36,843 bases of DNA. Source: Verrucomicrobiota bacterium (GTDB lineage: Bacteria; Verrucomicrobiota; Verrucomicrobiia; Limisphaerales; SIBE01). The stretch spans positions 1 to 36,843 of the forward strand of contig JAIPJX010000037.1 in NCBI GenBank assembly GCA_021733945.1, in the 5' to 3' direction. Of the stretch, positions 8,187-16,835 are shown piece after piece (within the stretch, counting starts at the first letter, position 1; each line of letters opens with the position of its first letter). Under the pieces are notes generated by a model. That model worked only from the letters and a program-made list of their open reading frames with translations. It was not told the origin of the DNA and did no database searches. Made by a program: the position numbers and the translations under genes.

Positions 8187-10883
8187 TCACCGGAACATCG
8201 GGTCTCCCGGGTTCCCATCGCTCAGGAGATACGCCATCAGATCCAGGATCCCCTCTTTCCCAAGCGTGTGGAGCATGCCTTCGGGCATGTTGGATGTTTG
8301 CGAAATCTTCCGGCTCTGAATGGCCGTTTTCAATATCCGCACGGGCTCGTCAACGCCCGCAGGAGCACTTAAAACCACCCACTCATCATCCTCACGCTCC
8401 AGTCGGCCAGCAACCCATTCCCCGTCCACCGTCTCGATCTCGACCGTTTCATACCCGGTCGCGATTACCCGGGAGGGTGTCAGCATCGAATCCAGAAGAT
8501 CCTCCGGCTTCAGCCGCTTCCCAACACCCGAAAGCTCCGGCCCCACGCTCCCTCCCTCCCCCGCAAACCGGTGGCACTGCGCGCACCCAATGGCTTCAAA
8601 CGCCGTCCGACCCGACTCAAAGGACCGTCCTGAGCTCAGCTGCGCCAGCGCAGGCATCAGCTCATCCCGGGTCCATTCCCGAACAAAACTCCGGGTCGGT
8701 TTCATTCCCGAGATCCAGTTCCGGAACAGCTCCACGGCCGCCGCATCCACCTGCCCGCTGACCAGGGGCGGCATCTGCCCCCGCCCACGGCGCGAAATCC
8801 GCTGAACGAGAACGGAACGATCGGGATCCCCGGGCGCAATCAGCATCGCATCGGCAATTCCAAACGTATCGTGCTGTGGTCTGGCCCCAACCACCTTCAT
8901 CTGGTCCAGATCCTTTCCGTACTGGAGCACCATCGGGGAATTCCCCCCTCCGGCTTCCACATGACAGACCGCGCAATTCGCATGAAGGAACGACCGCGCT
9001 CGTTTCTCGAGATCTTCACCGGCATCGTACGGATCAACCAACCGTCCCAGGGACTCCGGCGGCTTTGGCAGCGGCTTGCTGAAAACACCCAGACGATCCA
9101 GCATTCGCAACTGATTGTCGGTCCGGTTTCCGTGGACCTTGTTCATCTGCAGCTCGCTCAACCCCAGCACAAAATTCACCGCGCGCCCGTGGCAAACCAT
9201 GCATTCCGTCCGGCTGGGCACCCGCCAGGTCTGCATCCGCGAACCTCCCGGCACACCTGCGTCCCCCACCTCAAACTCGATCGTCTCACCGCCCTTGGAA
9301 GCCAGGGTCGCCTCATCCTGACGCTCATTCCAGAGGTAGCTGTAACCTTCCCATTCCCCCTGCTGCCGAACCAACAACCGTGTTTCCACCCGTCGTGCGG
9401 GAAGCCGCCCATCCCCGCTTGCCGGCATCGTCAGCGTCTGCACCAGCACCGTGTCATCCGGAAAATTCCAACCCCCACTGGATGTGTAAACAATCTGCGA
9501 TTCGCCGGACAAACCGATGAAACGTTCCGCCTGCGCACCATCCACCCAGCCGGGCGCATTCACCGAATACGGGATCAGCCCCGGTTCCGCTTGGTGCTTT
9601 GCCACCGAAGCAAAAAGCCCGGTCTCACTCAGGCGCTTTGGAAAACGGGTCCAGGAATCATCCGCCGGAGATTTCACGAGCCGGTAAAGGGCATCCCCGT
9701 GATCCACCACCAGGAGCTCACCGGTCTTGCTCAATGCGAAGGCCGCAATCTTCAGCGCCGTGTCCGCCAATTCCCCATGCCAGGTCAACCGCGTGCCATC
9801 GTGCCGGGCACCCCAGATCTTGCCGGTCGAATAATCCCCATACACATACGTTCCGTTCAGTTCGGAATGCGGCACCCCGTAATACACCACTCCCCCCGTC
9901 AACGATCGAAACTCCGAATGCGGATGCTCAAGGGTCGGTTTCACAATCGGAGTCGGACCCCGCCGCCGGTTCAGATAAAACGGATGACTGCCTTCATAAA
10001 CACTCCAGCCGTAATTGTCCCCACGGTTCACCCGGTACGCCGTCTCCCAAAGATCCTGTCCATTGTTCCCCACCCAGATTGCTCCGGTCTTGCGGTCAAC
10101 CGTCATCCGCCAGGGATTTCGAAATCCATACGCCCAGATCTCCTCCCGCGCTCCGCTTACCCCCACAAACGGATTGTCCCGCGGCACCGAATAAGGCCGG
10201 CCCTCTCCCGGGTGATCCACATCAATCCGCAGAAGACACGCCAACAGGTTGCCTACATCCTGTCCGCTCACCCATCCGTCCGAATCACTCGTGCCGTCCC
10301 CGGTGGTGATGTACAGCATTCCGTCCCGGCCGAACGCCAGATCACCGCCGTCATGCCCCGCTGACTTCCATTCCAGGATCACGACCTCGGATTTCGGATC
10401 GCAATTCCGCGGCTCCTGACGATCCATCACAAACCGGGACACCCGGTTCGTACGATCGGGTGATGGAGTTGGCCCGTTGCTGAATACATAAAAGAAACCG
10501 TTGGTGTCGAACCCGGGGTGAAACGTCAGTCCATAGATCAAACGCCCCGACATCTCTAGAAACCGCTCCTTTCGCCCCGTCCCAAAATCGTTCGCGATCC
10601 GGAAGATTCTCGAGGGACGATCCTCGCCCCCCCCCTGCTCCACCACGAGCAACCGGTCCGCCCCCGGAACCGGAGCCACATAAAGTGGAGCTTTCCATTC
10701 CACTCCGGCAAACACCCTTTCCACGGTGTAGGGAGGGGCCGGTTCCGGCCGCCCCACGAGCTTGGAATTTGTCCACGGGACGCGGGGCTCAACCCGGGTT
10801 TCAATTTCCGCGCAAAAGCCACCACACACCACCAGCAACAGGACACCAGCGGAAATCCCGGGTGATCCAGGACGTCGTCGCAT
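8187..10883 (-). CDS. Secreted sugar-dehydrogenase-type propeller fused to c-type haem domains
   Basis: Predicted exported protein of about 898 residues. The start at 10883 (MRRRPGSPGISAGVLLLVVC) gives a compact signal peptide; starts at 10922 or 10937 are possible but lengthen the n-region. An N-terminal beta-propeller of the glucose/sorbosone dehydrogenase type (PQQ-like family) covers about residues 30-420. It has SAGHDGGDLAFGRDGMLYIT, GDGTSDSDG and AYGFRNPWRMTVD. The C-terminal half holds three CxxCH haem-attachment motifs (CMVCH, CAVCH, CAQCH), the last in a haem-binding domain typical of planctomycete and verrucomicrobial proteins. The role is probably periplasmic oxidation of a sugar or polyol, with electrons passed to the fused cytochromes. 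The substrate is unknown, and the PQQ requirement is inferred from the family. Confidence 0.9.
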   Translation of the reverse strand: MRRRPGSPGISAGVLLLVVCGGFCAEIETRVEPRVPWTNSKLVGRPEPAPPYTVERVFAGVEWKAPLYVAPVPGADRLLVVEQGGGEDRPSRIFRIANDFGTGRKERFLEMSGRLIYGLTFHPGFDTNGFFYVFSNGPTPSPDRTNRVSRFVMDRQEPRNCDPKSEVVILEWKSAGHDGGDLAFGRDGMLYITTGDGTSDSDGWVSGQDVGNLLACLLRIDVDHPGEGRPYSVPRDNPFVGVSGAREEIWAYGFRNPWRMTVDRKTGAIWVGNNGQDLWETAYRVNRGDNYGWSVYEGSHPFYLNRRRGPTPIVKPTLEHPHSEFRSLTGGVVYYGVPHSELNGTYVYGDYSTGKIWGARHDGTRLTWHGELADTALKIAAFALSKTGELLVVDHGDALYRLVKSPADDSWTRFPKRLSETGLFASVAKHQAEPGLIPYSVNAPGWVDGAQAERFIGLSGESQIVYTSSGGWNFPDDTVLVQTLTMPASGDGRLPARRVETRLLVRQQGEWEGYSYLWNERQDEATLASKGGETIEFEVGDAGVPGGSRMQTWRVPSRTECMVCHGRAVNFVLGLSELQMNKVHGNRTDNQLRMLDRLGVFSKPLPKPPESLGRLVDPYDAGEDLEKRARSFLHANCAVCHVEAGGGNSPMVLQYGKDLDQMKVVGARPQHDTFGIADAMLIAPGDPDRSVLVQRISRRGRGQMPPLVSGQVDAAAVELFRNWISGMKPTRSFVREWTRDELMPALAQLSSGRSFESGRTAFEAIGCAQCHRFAGEGGSVGPELSGVGKRLKPEDLLDSMLTPSRVIATGYETVEIETVDGEWVAGRLEREDDEWVVLSAPAGVDEPVRILKTAIQSRKISQTSNMPEGMLHTLGKEGILDLMAYLLSDGNPGDPMFR

Positions 10884-11055
10884 CACGGACAGGAAGGCTA
10901 AAAATCGGTATAACATGGGCATGACAAGGAATTCCACGCATTTACACCGAGAACCCCGCCGAACTCAAGCCGGTATTACCCCGGGAAAACCTTTCCCTCG
11001 CCCCCCCTCCACGACAACCGCCCCCCCCGCCGGATTCCCTCCCCACCGCGACCCC

Positions 11056-11093
11056 ATGCAACCTTTTGTTGCACCTGCAACAAAAGGTTGCAT
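11056..11093. repeat. 18-bp-arm perfect palindrome, copy 1
   Basis: ATGCAACCTTTTGTTGCA is followed by CC and then its exact reverse complement, a 38-bp near-continuous palindrome. As RNA or single-stranded DNA it would form a perfect 18-bp stem with almost no loop. A second copy lies 366 bp downstream, with some similarity in the bases that follow (both end GGTTGCAT and continue into a CGA/TCCGA-like stretch). No transposase is nearby. Confidence 0.85.
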
Positions 11094-11421
11094 CTCGATC
11101 GGATGACGGTGTCTGATTCAGAAAGGTTCCCAAGCTTCACGTGGAGAGCCCATTTTAAACGTTTCAGCAAACACAAAACGCCACATCGGGTGTCACTGGC
11201 ATTCAGACGAGCGCTGTGACGGGTGATGCACGCCCCTTCTCTACCGAATGGAAGTTGCCATCCCTGTCTTCAAGTGCATTACTCAATGGCGGAAATCCCA
11301 GGCTCTCTCTTCGTTCCGATTGAGGATCAATCGCATTCGCCATTCGCAACCGACGGAGAATCCGGTCACCCCCTGGGTTTACGCAGCGCCTCCGGTCAGT
11401 GGTTTCCCGCATCTCCCGAAG

Positions 11422-11457
11422 TGCAACCTTTTGGTGCACCTGCAACAAAAGGTTGCA
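11422..11457. repeat. Palindrome, copy 2 (one mismatch)
   Basis: TGCAACCTTTTGGTGCA, then CC, then TGCAACAAAAGGTTGCA. It differs from copy 1 by a single base in the left arm (G for T), which leaves the right arm identical. The repeated sequence outside a coding region suggests a mobile or regulatory repeat family rather than a one-off hairpin. Confidence 0.85.
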
Positions 11458-11732
11458 TTCGAATCCGACTCCATCTGAGTGCGTTGGGGGGGAAAGGCTC
11501 GAATGCACGAGATCCGCGGGGGGAAATCGCCATTGCTGCCGGTTCCGGTTGCCGCATCGGTTTGCTCGGGCATTGCGGGAAGCCCTGTCCCAATTGGGTC
11601 GGTGGATTTTATGGATCGGAGAGTCGGTTTGGAGTGGAGGTTTGGCTCCGGGGAGGGGCATCCCCGGTGCGCCGGAGGGGAATGAGGCGGCTATTCGCAA
11701 AAGAAATACCCCGGTTGGTTGAAGTTTCCTCT

Positions 11733-11760
11733 TGTCAAGCCAAGCGCCCCTGCTAGTTTC
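11733..11760 (+). promoter_or_regulatory. Possible sigma-70 promoter for rpmE
   Basis: TTGTCA (11733-11738) and TAGTTT (11755-11760) are separated by 16 bp and lie just upstream of rpmE. Transcription would start only a few bases before the ATG, giving a nearly leaderless mRNA. This fits the absence of a Shine-Dalgarno sequence in front of 11774. It rests on motif resemblance alone. Confidence 0.35.
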
Positions 11761-11773
11761 TTTCCCTTTTGGT

Positions 11774-12019
11774 ATGAAAGCTGATATCCATCCAAACTAT
11801 CTGGAAGCGGAAATTCGTTGCGCCTGCGGCAACGTAATTAAAACCCGTTCCGTCAAGCCGGTCATCGTCATCGGCATCTGCAACGCCTGCCACCCGTTTT
11901 ATACGGGCACGCAGAAGTTTATCGACACCGCCGGACGCGTCGACAAATTCCAACAGCGTCTGGCCAAGACGCAGGCGGCACAGGCTGCTGCTGCTGCGCT
12001 CAAGAAAAAGAAGAAGTAG
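11774..12019 (+). CDS. rpmE: 50S ribosomal protein L31, zinc-binding type
   Basis: The 81-residue product begins [20 protein letters not shown], the standard L31 start. The zinc ligands are in CACGN and CNACHPF, so this is the C+ (zinc-binding) form. [20 protein letters not shown] is the conserved core. The tail is an alanine-rich stretch ending in six lysines ([10 protein letters not shown]), longer and more basic than in many L31 proteins. L31 sits at the subunit interface near the central protuberance. A longer frame from 11732 adds a non-family N-terminus and is rejected. A strong terminator follows at 12035. Confidence 0.96.
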   Translation: MKADIHPNYLEAEIRCACGNVIKTRSVKPVIVIGICNACHPFYTGTQKFIDTAGRVDKFQQRLAKTQAAQAAAAALKKKKK

Positions 12020-12034
12020 CCAACAACACAATTT

Positions 12035-12077
12035 CCGCCCGCAGAGTTCCCATGGCTCTGCGGGCGGTCTTTTTTTA
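12035..12077 (+). terminator. Strong intrinsic terminator after rpmE
   Basis: Arms CCGCCCGCAGAG (12035-12046) and CTCTGCGGGCGG (12056-12067) are perfectly complementary over 12 bp with a 9-nt loop, followed by TCTTTTTTT. It separates rpmE from prfA. The prfA start codon is only about 9 nt past the T-run, so prfA needs either read-through or a promoter inside rpmE. Confidence 0.93.
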
Positions 12078-12085
12078 CCGGGTCA

Positions 12086-13165
12086 ATGGATTTACGTCCG
12101 CACATCGAGAGATTCCGAAGGCGCTACGCCGAGGTGGAGGCTTCCCTCAGCGATCCGGAGGTCTTTGCCAACGGCCAGCGGGCTCAGGAGCTTTCGCGGG
12201 AATACGGGCGTCTCAAGGAACTGACCGCCCACGGCGAGGCGTATCTGAAGATCATTGCCGATCTGCAGGAGAACCGAGAGCTGATCAAGGGGGAACCAAG
12301 CGACTCGGAACTGGCGCAGATGGCCCAGGAAGAGATCTCGCGCCTTGAAATCGAGGAGCAACGCTCGGCCCTGGAACTTCAGCACGGGATTCTTCCTCCG
12401 GATCCCACGGATTCGCGAAACACCATTCTCGAGATCCGCGCGGGAGCGGGCGGTTCGGAATCCGCCCTGTTTGCGGCGGATTTATTCCGAATGTACAGCC
12501 GGTACAGTGAAGCCCACGGCTGGAAGGTCGAAGCGCTGGACTCGAGCCCGTCGGACCTCGGAGGACTTCGGGAGGTCATCTTCAGCGTGACCGGCACCAA
12601 TGTGTTCAAGCGGCTGAAGTACGAAAGCGGCGTGCATCGCGTGCAGCGCGTGCCCGCCACCGAGGCTCAGGGACGCATCCACACCAGCACCGCCACGGTG
12701 GCGGTTCTGCCGGAAGCCGAAGAGGTGGACATAGAGATTCGCGCCGATGATCTGGACATCTCGGTGTGTCGGGCCTCGGGCCCGGGTGGCCAGGGCGTCA
12801 ACACCACCGACTCCGCCGTGCAGATCATTCACCGTCCCTCGGGGTTGATCGTTCGCTGCGCCGATCAGCGATCGCAGCAGAAGAACAAGGCCCGGGCCAT
12901 GACCGTGTTGAGGTCCCGCCTTCTCGAGCGCAAAATCGCCGACGAAGATGCCAAGTACGCGGCTCAACGAAAAGCACAGGTCGGTACCGGTGAACGCAAC
13001 GAACGCATCCGCACCTACAATTTTCCGCAAAACCGGGTGACCGATCACCGGATCGAACTGACCCTGTACAACCTCCCTTCGTTCATTGAAGGCAACATTG
13101 ATCAGGTGATCGACGCCCTCATGGCAGACGATTTAAACACCAAACTGGCAGCACTTCAATTGTGA
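12086..13165 (+). CDS. prfA: Peptide chain release factor 1
   Basis: Reads UAA and UAG stop codons in the ribosomal A site and triggers peptide release. The 359-residue length is normal. The codon-recognition tripeptide is PAT (residues 190-192 in VQRVPATEAQGRIHT), which marks RF1 rather than RF2 (SPF). The peptidyl-transfer GGQ motif is residues 234-236 in SGPGGQGVNTTDSAVQ. No Shine-Dalgarno sequence precedes the ATG, which lies just after the rpmE terminator. The stop overlaps the GTG start of the HAD gene by 4 nt (GTGA), so the two should be co-translated. The usual partner prmC does not follow here. Confidence 0.97.
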   Translation: MDLRPHIERFRRRYAEVEASLSDPEVFANGQRAQELSREYGRLKELTAHGEAYLKIIADLQENRELIKGEPSDSELAQMAQEEISRLEIEEQRSALELQHGILPPDPTDSRNTILEIRAGAGGSESALFAADLFRMYSRYSEAHGWKVEALDSSPSDLGGLREVIFSVTGTNVFKRLKYESGVHRVQRVPATEAQGRIHTSTATVAVLPEAEEVDIEIRADDLDISVCRASGPGGQGVNTTDSAVQIIHRPSGLIVRCADQRSQQKNKARAMTVLRSRLLERKIADEDAKYAAQRKAQVGTGERNERIRTYNFPQNRVTDHRIELTLYNLPSFIEGNIDQVIDALMADDLNTKLAALQL

Positions 13166-13743
13166 GCATTCAGGGAATCATTTTCGACTGCGACGGAACC
13201 TTGGCGGACACCATGCCCTTTCACTGGCAGGCGTGGCAGACGGTGGTCGCCCGATATGGTCTGGAATTTTCCGAAGACCGATTCTATTCGCTCGGAGGAG
13301 TGCCCTCCCGCGACATCCTCAAAATGCTCAGTTCCGAGCAGGGCATTAAAATCGACCCGATTGCCGTAGCCAAAGAGAAGGAAGCGGCCTATCTGCCCCT
13401 GCTCCCCGGAGTCAAGCCGATCCAGCGCGTCGCCGAAATCGCGTGGGCCAACCACGGAAAACTTCCGATGGCGGTCGCCTCGGGTGGCACCCGGAGCGGG
13501 ATTGGCCAGGTGCTCACACACCTCGGTATCCGGCATCTGTTCGAGGCCGTCGTGACCAGTGAGGATGTTGTCCACCAGAAACCCGCGCCTGACATTTTCC
13601 TGGAGGCAGCCGCCCGCATCGAAGTAGCGCCGATCCATTGCCGGGCCTACGAAGACACCGATCTTGGGATGCAGGCCATCCGATCCGCCGGGATGGAAGC
13701 TGTCGATGTCCGGGAACTGCTCGCACAACCGGCGCGCCCGTAA
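13162..13743 (+). CDS. HAD-superfamily hydrolase, beta-phosphoglucomutase-like phosphatase
   Basis: Phosphatase or phosphomutase of the HAD family, 193 residues. Motif I is IIFDCDGTLADT (nucleophile D9, acid/base D11). Motif II lies in AVASGGTR, motif III includes the lysine of HQKPAPDIFLEAA, and motif IV is YEDTDLGMQAIRSAGM. The helical cap begins with PFHWQAWQTVVARYG, as in the YqaB / beta-phosphoglucomutase subfamily, so a sugar-phosphate substrate such as fructose-1-phosphate is likely but unproven. It starts with GTG overlapping the prfA stop, which indicates translational coupling. It is convergent with the AI-2E-type permease. Confidence 0.9.
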   Translation: MSIQGIIFDCDGTLADTMPFHWQAWQTVVARYGLEFSEDRFYSLGGVPSRDILKMLSSEQGIKIDPIAVAKEKEAAYLPLLPGVKPIQRVAEIAWANHGKLPMAVASGGTRSGIGQVLTHLGIRHLFEAVVTSEDVVHQKPAPDIFLEAAARIEVAPIHCRAYEDTDLGMQAIRSAGMEAVDVRELLAQPARP

Positions 13744-13758
13744 ACGTCCCCGGCCTTT

Positions 13759-15060
13759 TCAGGCGACTTCCCCGCGTTTGCGCCAGACGTAACGGAACAT
13801 CAGAACGCGAAGCGCGGCCGTCAGGGGAATTGCCAGGATGCCGCCGAGGATCCCCCCCATCAGGGCCGTGCCGAGCATCACCGCGACGATGATGGTGAGC
13901 GGATGCAACCCGACGCGGTCGCCCATGATCTTCGGAGAGATAAAGAGCCCTTCCAGCGACTGAACGACCCCAAACACCACCAGGGTCAACACCGGGTGAA
14001 GCCAGTCGCCATACTGGATGATTGCAAGCACCAGTGCCGGGACCAGACTGATCACGAAACCCAGATAGGGCACAATGCTCAGAAACCCGGCTGCCAGACC
14101 GATCAGAAACGCATAGGGCAATCCGATGAGCAGGAATCCGATCGTGTAAAGAACCCCGTCACACAGCGCCACCAGAACCTGCCCCCGGAAAAAAAGAATC
14201 AGGTAGTCGTTGATGGACTTGAGAACAAACACCAGTTCTTCCTTTGTCCTCGACTCGTGGATGGGCAGATAATCCGTCCAGCTCCGCTGGATGCCCCGCT
14301 TTTCCAGAAGGAAATAAAACAGATAAACCGGGATCAAAGAAAACCCGATGATCAACCCCACCCAGGACGCCATGGCCGAGAGCTGACTGACGAGCCATTT
14401 GCCCACCACCGGGAGGCTCTGCAACGCCCGGGGCATCCAGGAGATCAGGCTCTCACCCAGGTCCCTGTTGATCCGCGCCGACCGAGCCCCGTCGGCGGAA
14501 GCCGCCCCCACCTCGTTCGTCGCTCCGGCTGATTCCGAGTCCGCGACCAGCACAGCGTTGGTGGAGTCACCGCCCGCTGTCGAAGGAACCTCGACCGACT
14601 CCTTGACGCCCGGGGCATTGGTGGAAGAACCCGACCAGGGCCACCAGGAGGGCAACTCGATCCCCAAAGGCGTGCTGACCATCCATTCCTCGAACTTTTT
14701 CTGCATGTCCTCGACGTGGCCTGGAAGGCTCTTCACAAGCGAATTCGTCTCCACGATCACCCGGGGAACGACGGTTGCCAGCAGTCCGATTACCAGCATG
14801 ATCACCAGGAAAAACACCAGAAGCACCGCCCGAACACGCGGGATCTTCAGGGAGACAAAATAATCCACAACCGGATCCAGAAGGTAGGCGATCACTCCGG
14901 CAACCGCCAGCGGCAGCAGAACCACCGACAACTGGTTGATCACCCAGCCCAGTCCCAAAACCAACAGACCCATCAATGCCAGCAACACGCCCACTGCCAG
15001 TGCGGTGATCGAAACCCACAGGATGCGCCCCTGTTTTTCAGTTGGTAATGGGAATCCCAT
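13759..15060 (-). CDS. AI-2E family transporter (PerM-like) with a low-complexity insert
   Basis: Integral membrane protein of 433 residues in the family named after TqsA; members also include Na+/H+ antiporters and proteins of unknown substrate. Hydrophobic segments are seen near residues 15-60, 65-95, 215-245, 275-340 and 350-425. The central family region includes VALCDGVLYTIGFLLIGLPYAF and GDRVGLHPLTIIVAVMLGTA. Between the second and third membrane regions (about residues 150-205) there is a Ser/Thr/Ala/Asn/Glu-rich insert that looks disordered and is unlike the normal soluble segment. Autoinducer transport should not be assumed. It lies about 80 bp downstream of proC on the same strand and may be co-transcribed with it. 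Confidence 0.88.
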   Translation of the reverse strand: MGFPLPTEKQGRILWVSITALAVGVLLALMGLLVLGLGWVINQLSVVLLPLAVAGVIAYLLDPVVDYFVSLKIPRVRAVLLVFFLVIMLVIGLLATVVPRVIVETNSLVKSLPGHVEDMQKKFEEWMVSTPLGIELPSWWPWSGSSTNAPGVKESVEVPSTAGGDSTNAVLVADSESAGATNEVGAASADGARSARINRDLGESLISWMPRALQSLPVVGKWLVSQLSAMASWVGLIIGFSLIPVYLFYFLLEKRGIQRSWTDYLPIHESRTKEELVFVLKSINDYLILFFRGQVLVALCDGVLYTIGFLLIGLPYAFLIGLAAGFLSIVPYLGFVISLVPALVLAIIQYGDWLHPVLTLVVFGVVQSLEGLFISPKIMGDRVGLHPLTIIVAVMLGTALMGGILGGILAIPLTAALRVLMFRYVWRKRGEVA

Positions 15061-15143
15061 AATTTAATTCTCAGGGTGACCGATTCCGTTCCTGGTTACC
15101 CACTCAAAGGAATTCCTGTCGAGCCCGCACGAGCACTCGCGGC

Positions 15144-15986
15144 TCATTCGGAAATCTTGACCTCGCCCCGGGCCGGCCGGCCCAGACGACGCGCCTTCCT
15201 CGCCGCTGCGCGGACTGCGTTCATGAAAGCCGCACGCACTCCCGACCTCTCCAGTTCGTGCACCCCTTCGATGGTGGTGCCTCCGGGGCTGGTGACCATG
15301 TCTTTGAGCGCACCCGGATGCAAACCGGTCTGGAGCACCATCTGCGCACTTCCCAGCACCGTTTGCGCCGCCAACTGCGTGGCCATTTCCCGGGGCAATC
15401 CGGCGGCGACCCCGCCGTCGCTCAACGCCTCAATCACCATGTAAATATAAGCCGGCCCACTCCCGCTGAGTCCCGTCACGGCGTCCAACAGTTTTTCCTC
15501 AACCTGAAACGCCAGCCCCACGGCGGAAAACAATTTCTGCACCAGCTCCCCATCCCGGCGCGTGGCGGAGCTTCCCAGGGAAAACGCGCTGGCCGACGCC
15601 CCCACCAACGCCGGTGTGTTGGGCATCACGCGAATCACGCGGGCACCCGGGTTCAAACCTGCCTCAAGCGTCGCCACCGAAACACCGGCAGCAATGGAAA
15701 TCAGGAGATGGGATTTCCCAAAGTGCGGACGAACCTCCTCGAGAACACTTGTCACCAGGTGAGGTTTGACCGCGAGGAAAACCACCTGGGCGGCTTTGAG
15801 AACTTCCAGGTTCGACCCAACCCCCCTGCCCTTCACCGCCTCTGCAAACCCCTTGCGCGCCGCTGCCGATGGATCACTCGCAACGACCTGACGCCCCTGC
15901 GTCAACCCTGCGACGACCATGCCCCGTGCCAGGGCGTTCGCCATCCTGCCCGCTCCCAAGAATCCAATTTTTAATGCGCTCGCCAT
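15144..15986 (-). CDS. proC: Pyrroline-5-carboxylate reductase
   Basis: Last step of proline synthesis: NAD(P)H-dependent reduction of 1-pyrroline-5-carboxylate. The length is 280 residues. The Rossmann motif is IGFLGAGRMANALARGM. VFLAVKPHLV and MPNTPALVG are family hallmarks. The C-terminal dimer domain has GSGPAYIYMVIEALSDGGVA and HPGALKDMVTSPGGTTIEGV. A purine-rich AGAAAGGA run abuts the ATG. It is followed on the same strand by the AI-2E-type gene. Confidence 0.96.
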   Translation of the reverse strand: MASALKIGFLGAGRMANALARGMVVAGLTQGRQVVASDPSAAARKGFAEAVKGRGVGSNLEVLKAAQVVFLAVKPHLVTSVLEEVRPHFGKSHLLISIAAGVSVATLEAGLNPGARVIRVMPNTPALVGASASAFSLGSSATRRDGELVQKLFSAVGLAFQVEEKLLDAVTGLSGSGPAYIYMVIEALSDGGVAAGLPREMATQLAAQTVLGSAQMVLQTGLHPGALKDMVTSPGGTTIEGVHELERSGVRAAFMNAVRAAARKARRLGRPARGEVKISE

Positions 15987-16208
15987 TCCTTTCTCTTATC
16001 AGCATCCGGCGACACACTAAAGCCAAATCGGGAATAACCCAAAACGTCTCGCTGAGACACAAAACCGTTCCACTGCCTCACAGGTGCGACACTCGAATGA
16101 CGACCGCGAGTTTTGGAACGGCATGGTGTATATCGAACTGCAATCGGCGGCCCCTGATCGAGGGTATGGGATTGCGGCGGCGACCGCAGCAAACCATTCC
16201 GAAACAAA

Positions 16209-16667
16209 CTAGAGCCGCGCCAGCTTGTAGAACGTGTGATTCCCGATCGTGACCACGGGATCCTTCCCCCTGGCCCACCAGGGTGTCATCTTCTTGTGCG
16301 CGAAATGCGTTGCGCCGCGGGTCAAATTCGCCAGCGTCTCGGGTCGGTTGTACGCACGCCGTGCAATCCGCAATGCGGCGGGGAAACTGGGGTGTTTGCG
16401 GTATTTCTCCAGAAGAGCATCGCGATCCGTGCCGTTCAAACTGGTGAATGTTCCCGGCTCCACCACCGAGAGCATGGAAACTCCTTTTAGATCCGCTCGT
16501 CGGCGAATGACCTCCGCCACAGCCATCATTCCTTTTTCCCCCTCCCCCCGGGCTTCGGCAATGAGCACCGCCGCTACAACCTCCTGTCCATATGTCGCCC
16601 CGTTCACCGCTGTTTCGCCTGGAAACCATGCCAACAGAAACAAACTCGCAACATAAAACCGCTTCAT
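16209..16667 (-). CDS. SleB-like cell wall hydrolase
   Basis: The product has 152 residues and begins MKRFYVASLFLLAWFPGETA, a signal peptide. The mature part is a hydrolase_2 (SleB/CwlJ) domain: VLIAEARGEGEKGMMAVAEV carries the catalytic-type glutamate, then FTSLNG, YNRPETLANLTRGATHFAHK and ITIGNHTFYKL-like C-terminal signatures. Members cleave peptidoglycan; SleB proper is a lytic transglycosylase in spore germination, while stand-alone domains in Gram-negatives are general wall enzymes. The TTG start at 16691 only adds MKGFLVIK and is less likely. Export to the periplasm is inferred. Confidence 0.88.
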   Translation of the reverse strand: MKRFYVASLFLLAWFPGETAVNGATYGQEVVAAVLIAEARGEGEKGMMAVAEVIRRRADLKGVSMLSVVEPGTFTSLNGTDRDALLEKYRKHPSFPAALRIARRAYNRPETLANLTRGATHFAHKKMTPWWARGKDPVVTIGNHTFYKLARL

Positions 16668-16687
16668 TTTAATCACCAGAAAACCTT

Positions 16688-16835
16688 TCAAGTTAGCTTT
16701 ACCTCCGACCTCGGAAAGTGGACCAGAAACATCAGCACCGCAAGACCAGCAATGTTGATGCCAAACCAGAAAAACCGCCGAATATCCCGAGATTCCCGGA
16801 AAGATCCTGACGCACTGTCAACGTCACACTGCGAA
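16688..16835 (-). pseudogene. Possible C-terminal remnant of a membrane protein
   Basis: On the minus strand a frame without an early start codon reads RRFFWFGINIAGLAVLMFLV, then HFPRSEVKLT and a TGA at 16688-16690, about 20 nt ahead of the SleB-like start. It looks like a single transmembrane helix with a basic tail, preceded by CDVDSASGSFRESRD. Upstream the frame is closed by a TGA. I read it as a relic rather than a gene. The rest of 16836-17000 holds nothing I recognise. Confidence 0.3.

Larger units (their letters stand above)
10938..11732. other. Long intergenic region with two palindromes
   Basis: About 800 bases between the dehydrogenase fusion and the rpmE promoter. It contains two related hairpin sequences (11056-11093 and 11422-11457, listed separately) and C-rich tracts near 11000-11040. 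Open frames on both strands cross the palindromes and read similar peptides only because of the repeat. I find no believable gene. Confidence 0.6.

Noticed and set aside
8871-10364. 497-codon frame on the plus strand inside the dehydrogenase fusion
   Set aside because: Opposite strand of a gene with clear propeller and haem motifs; composition is Arg/Pro/His-rich and unlike a real protein.
11223-11756. Open frames with similar peptides around the 11056 and 11422 palindromes
   Set aside because: Similarity comes only from the repeated palindrome; no start signals or domains.
13759-15060. Autoinducer-2 exporter / quorum sensing role
   Set aside because: Family name alone does not support this; no luxS or lsr gene is present in the window.
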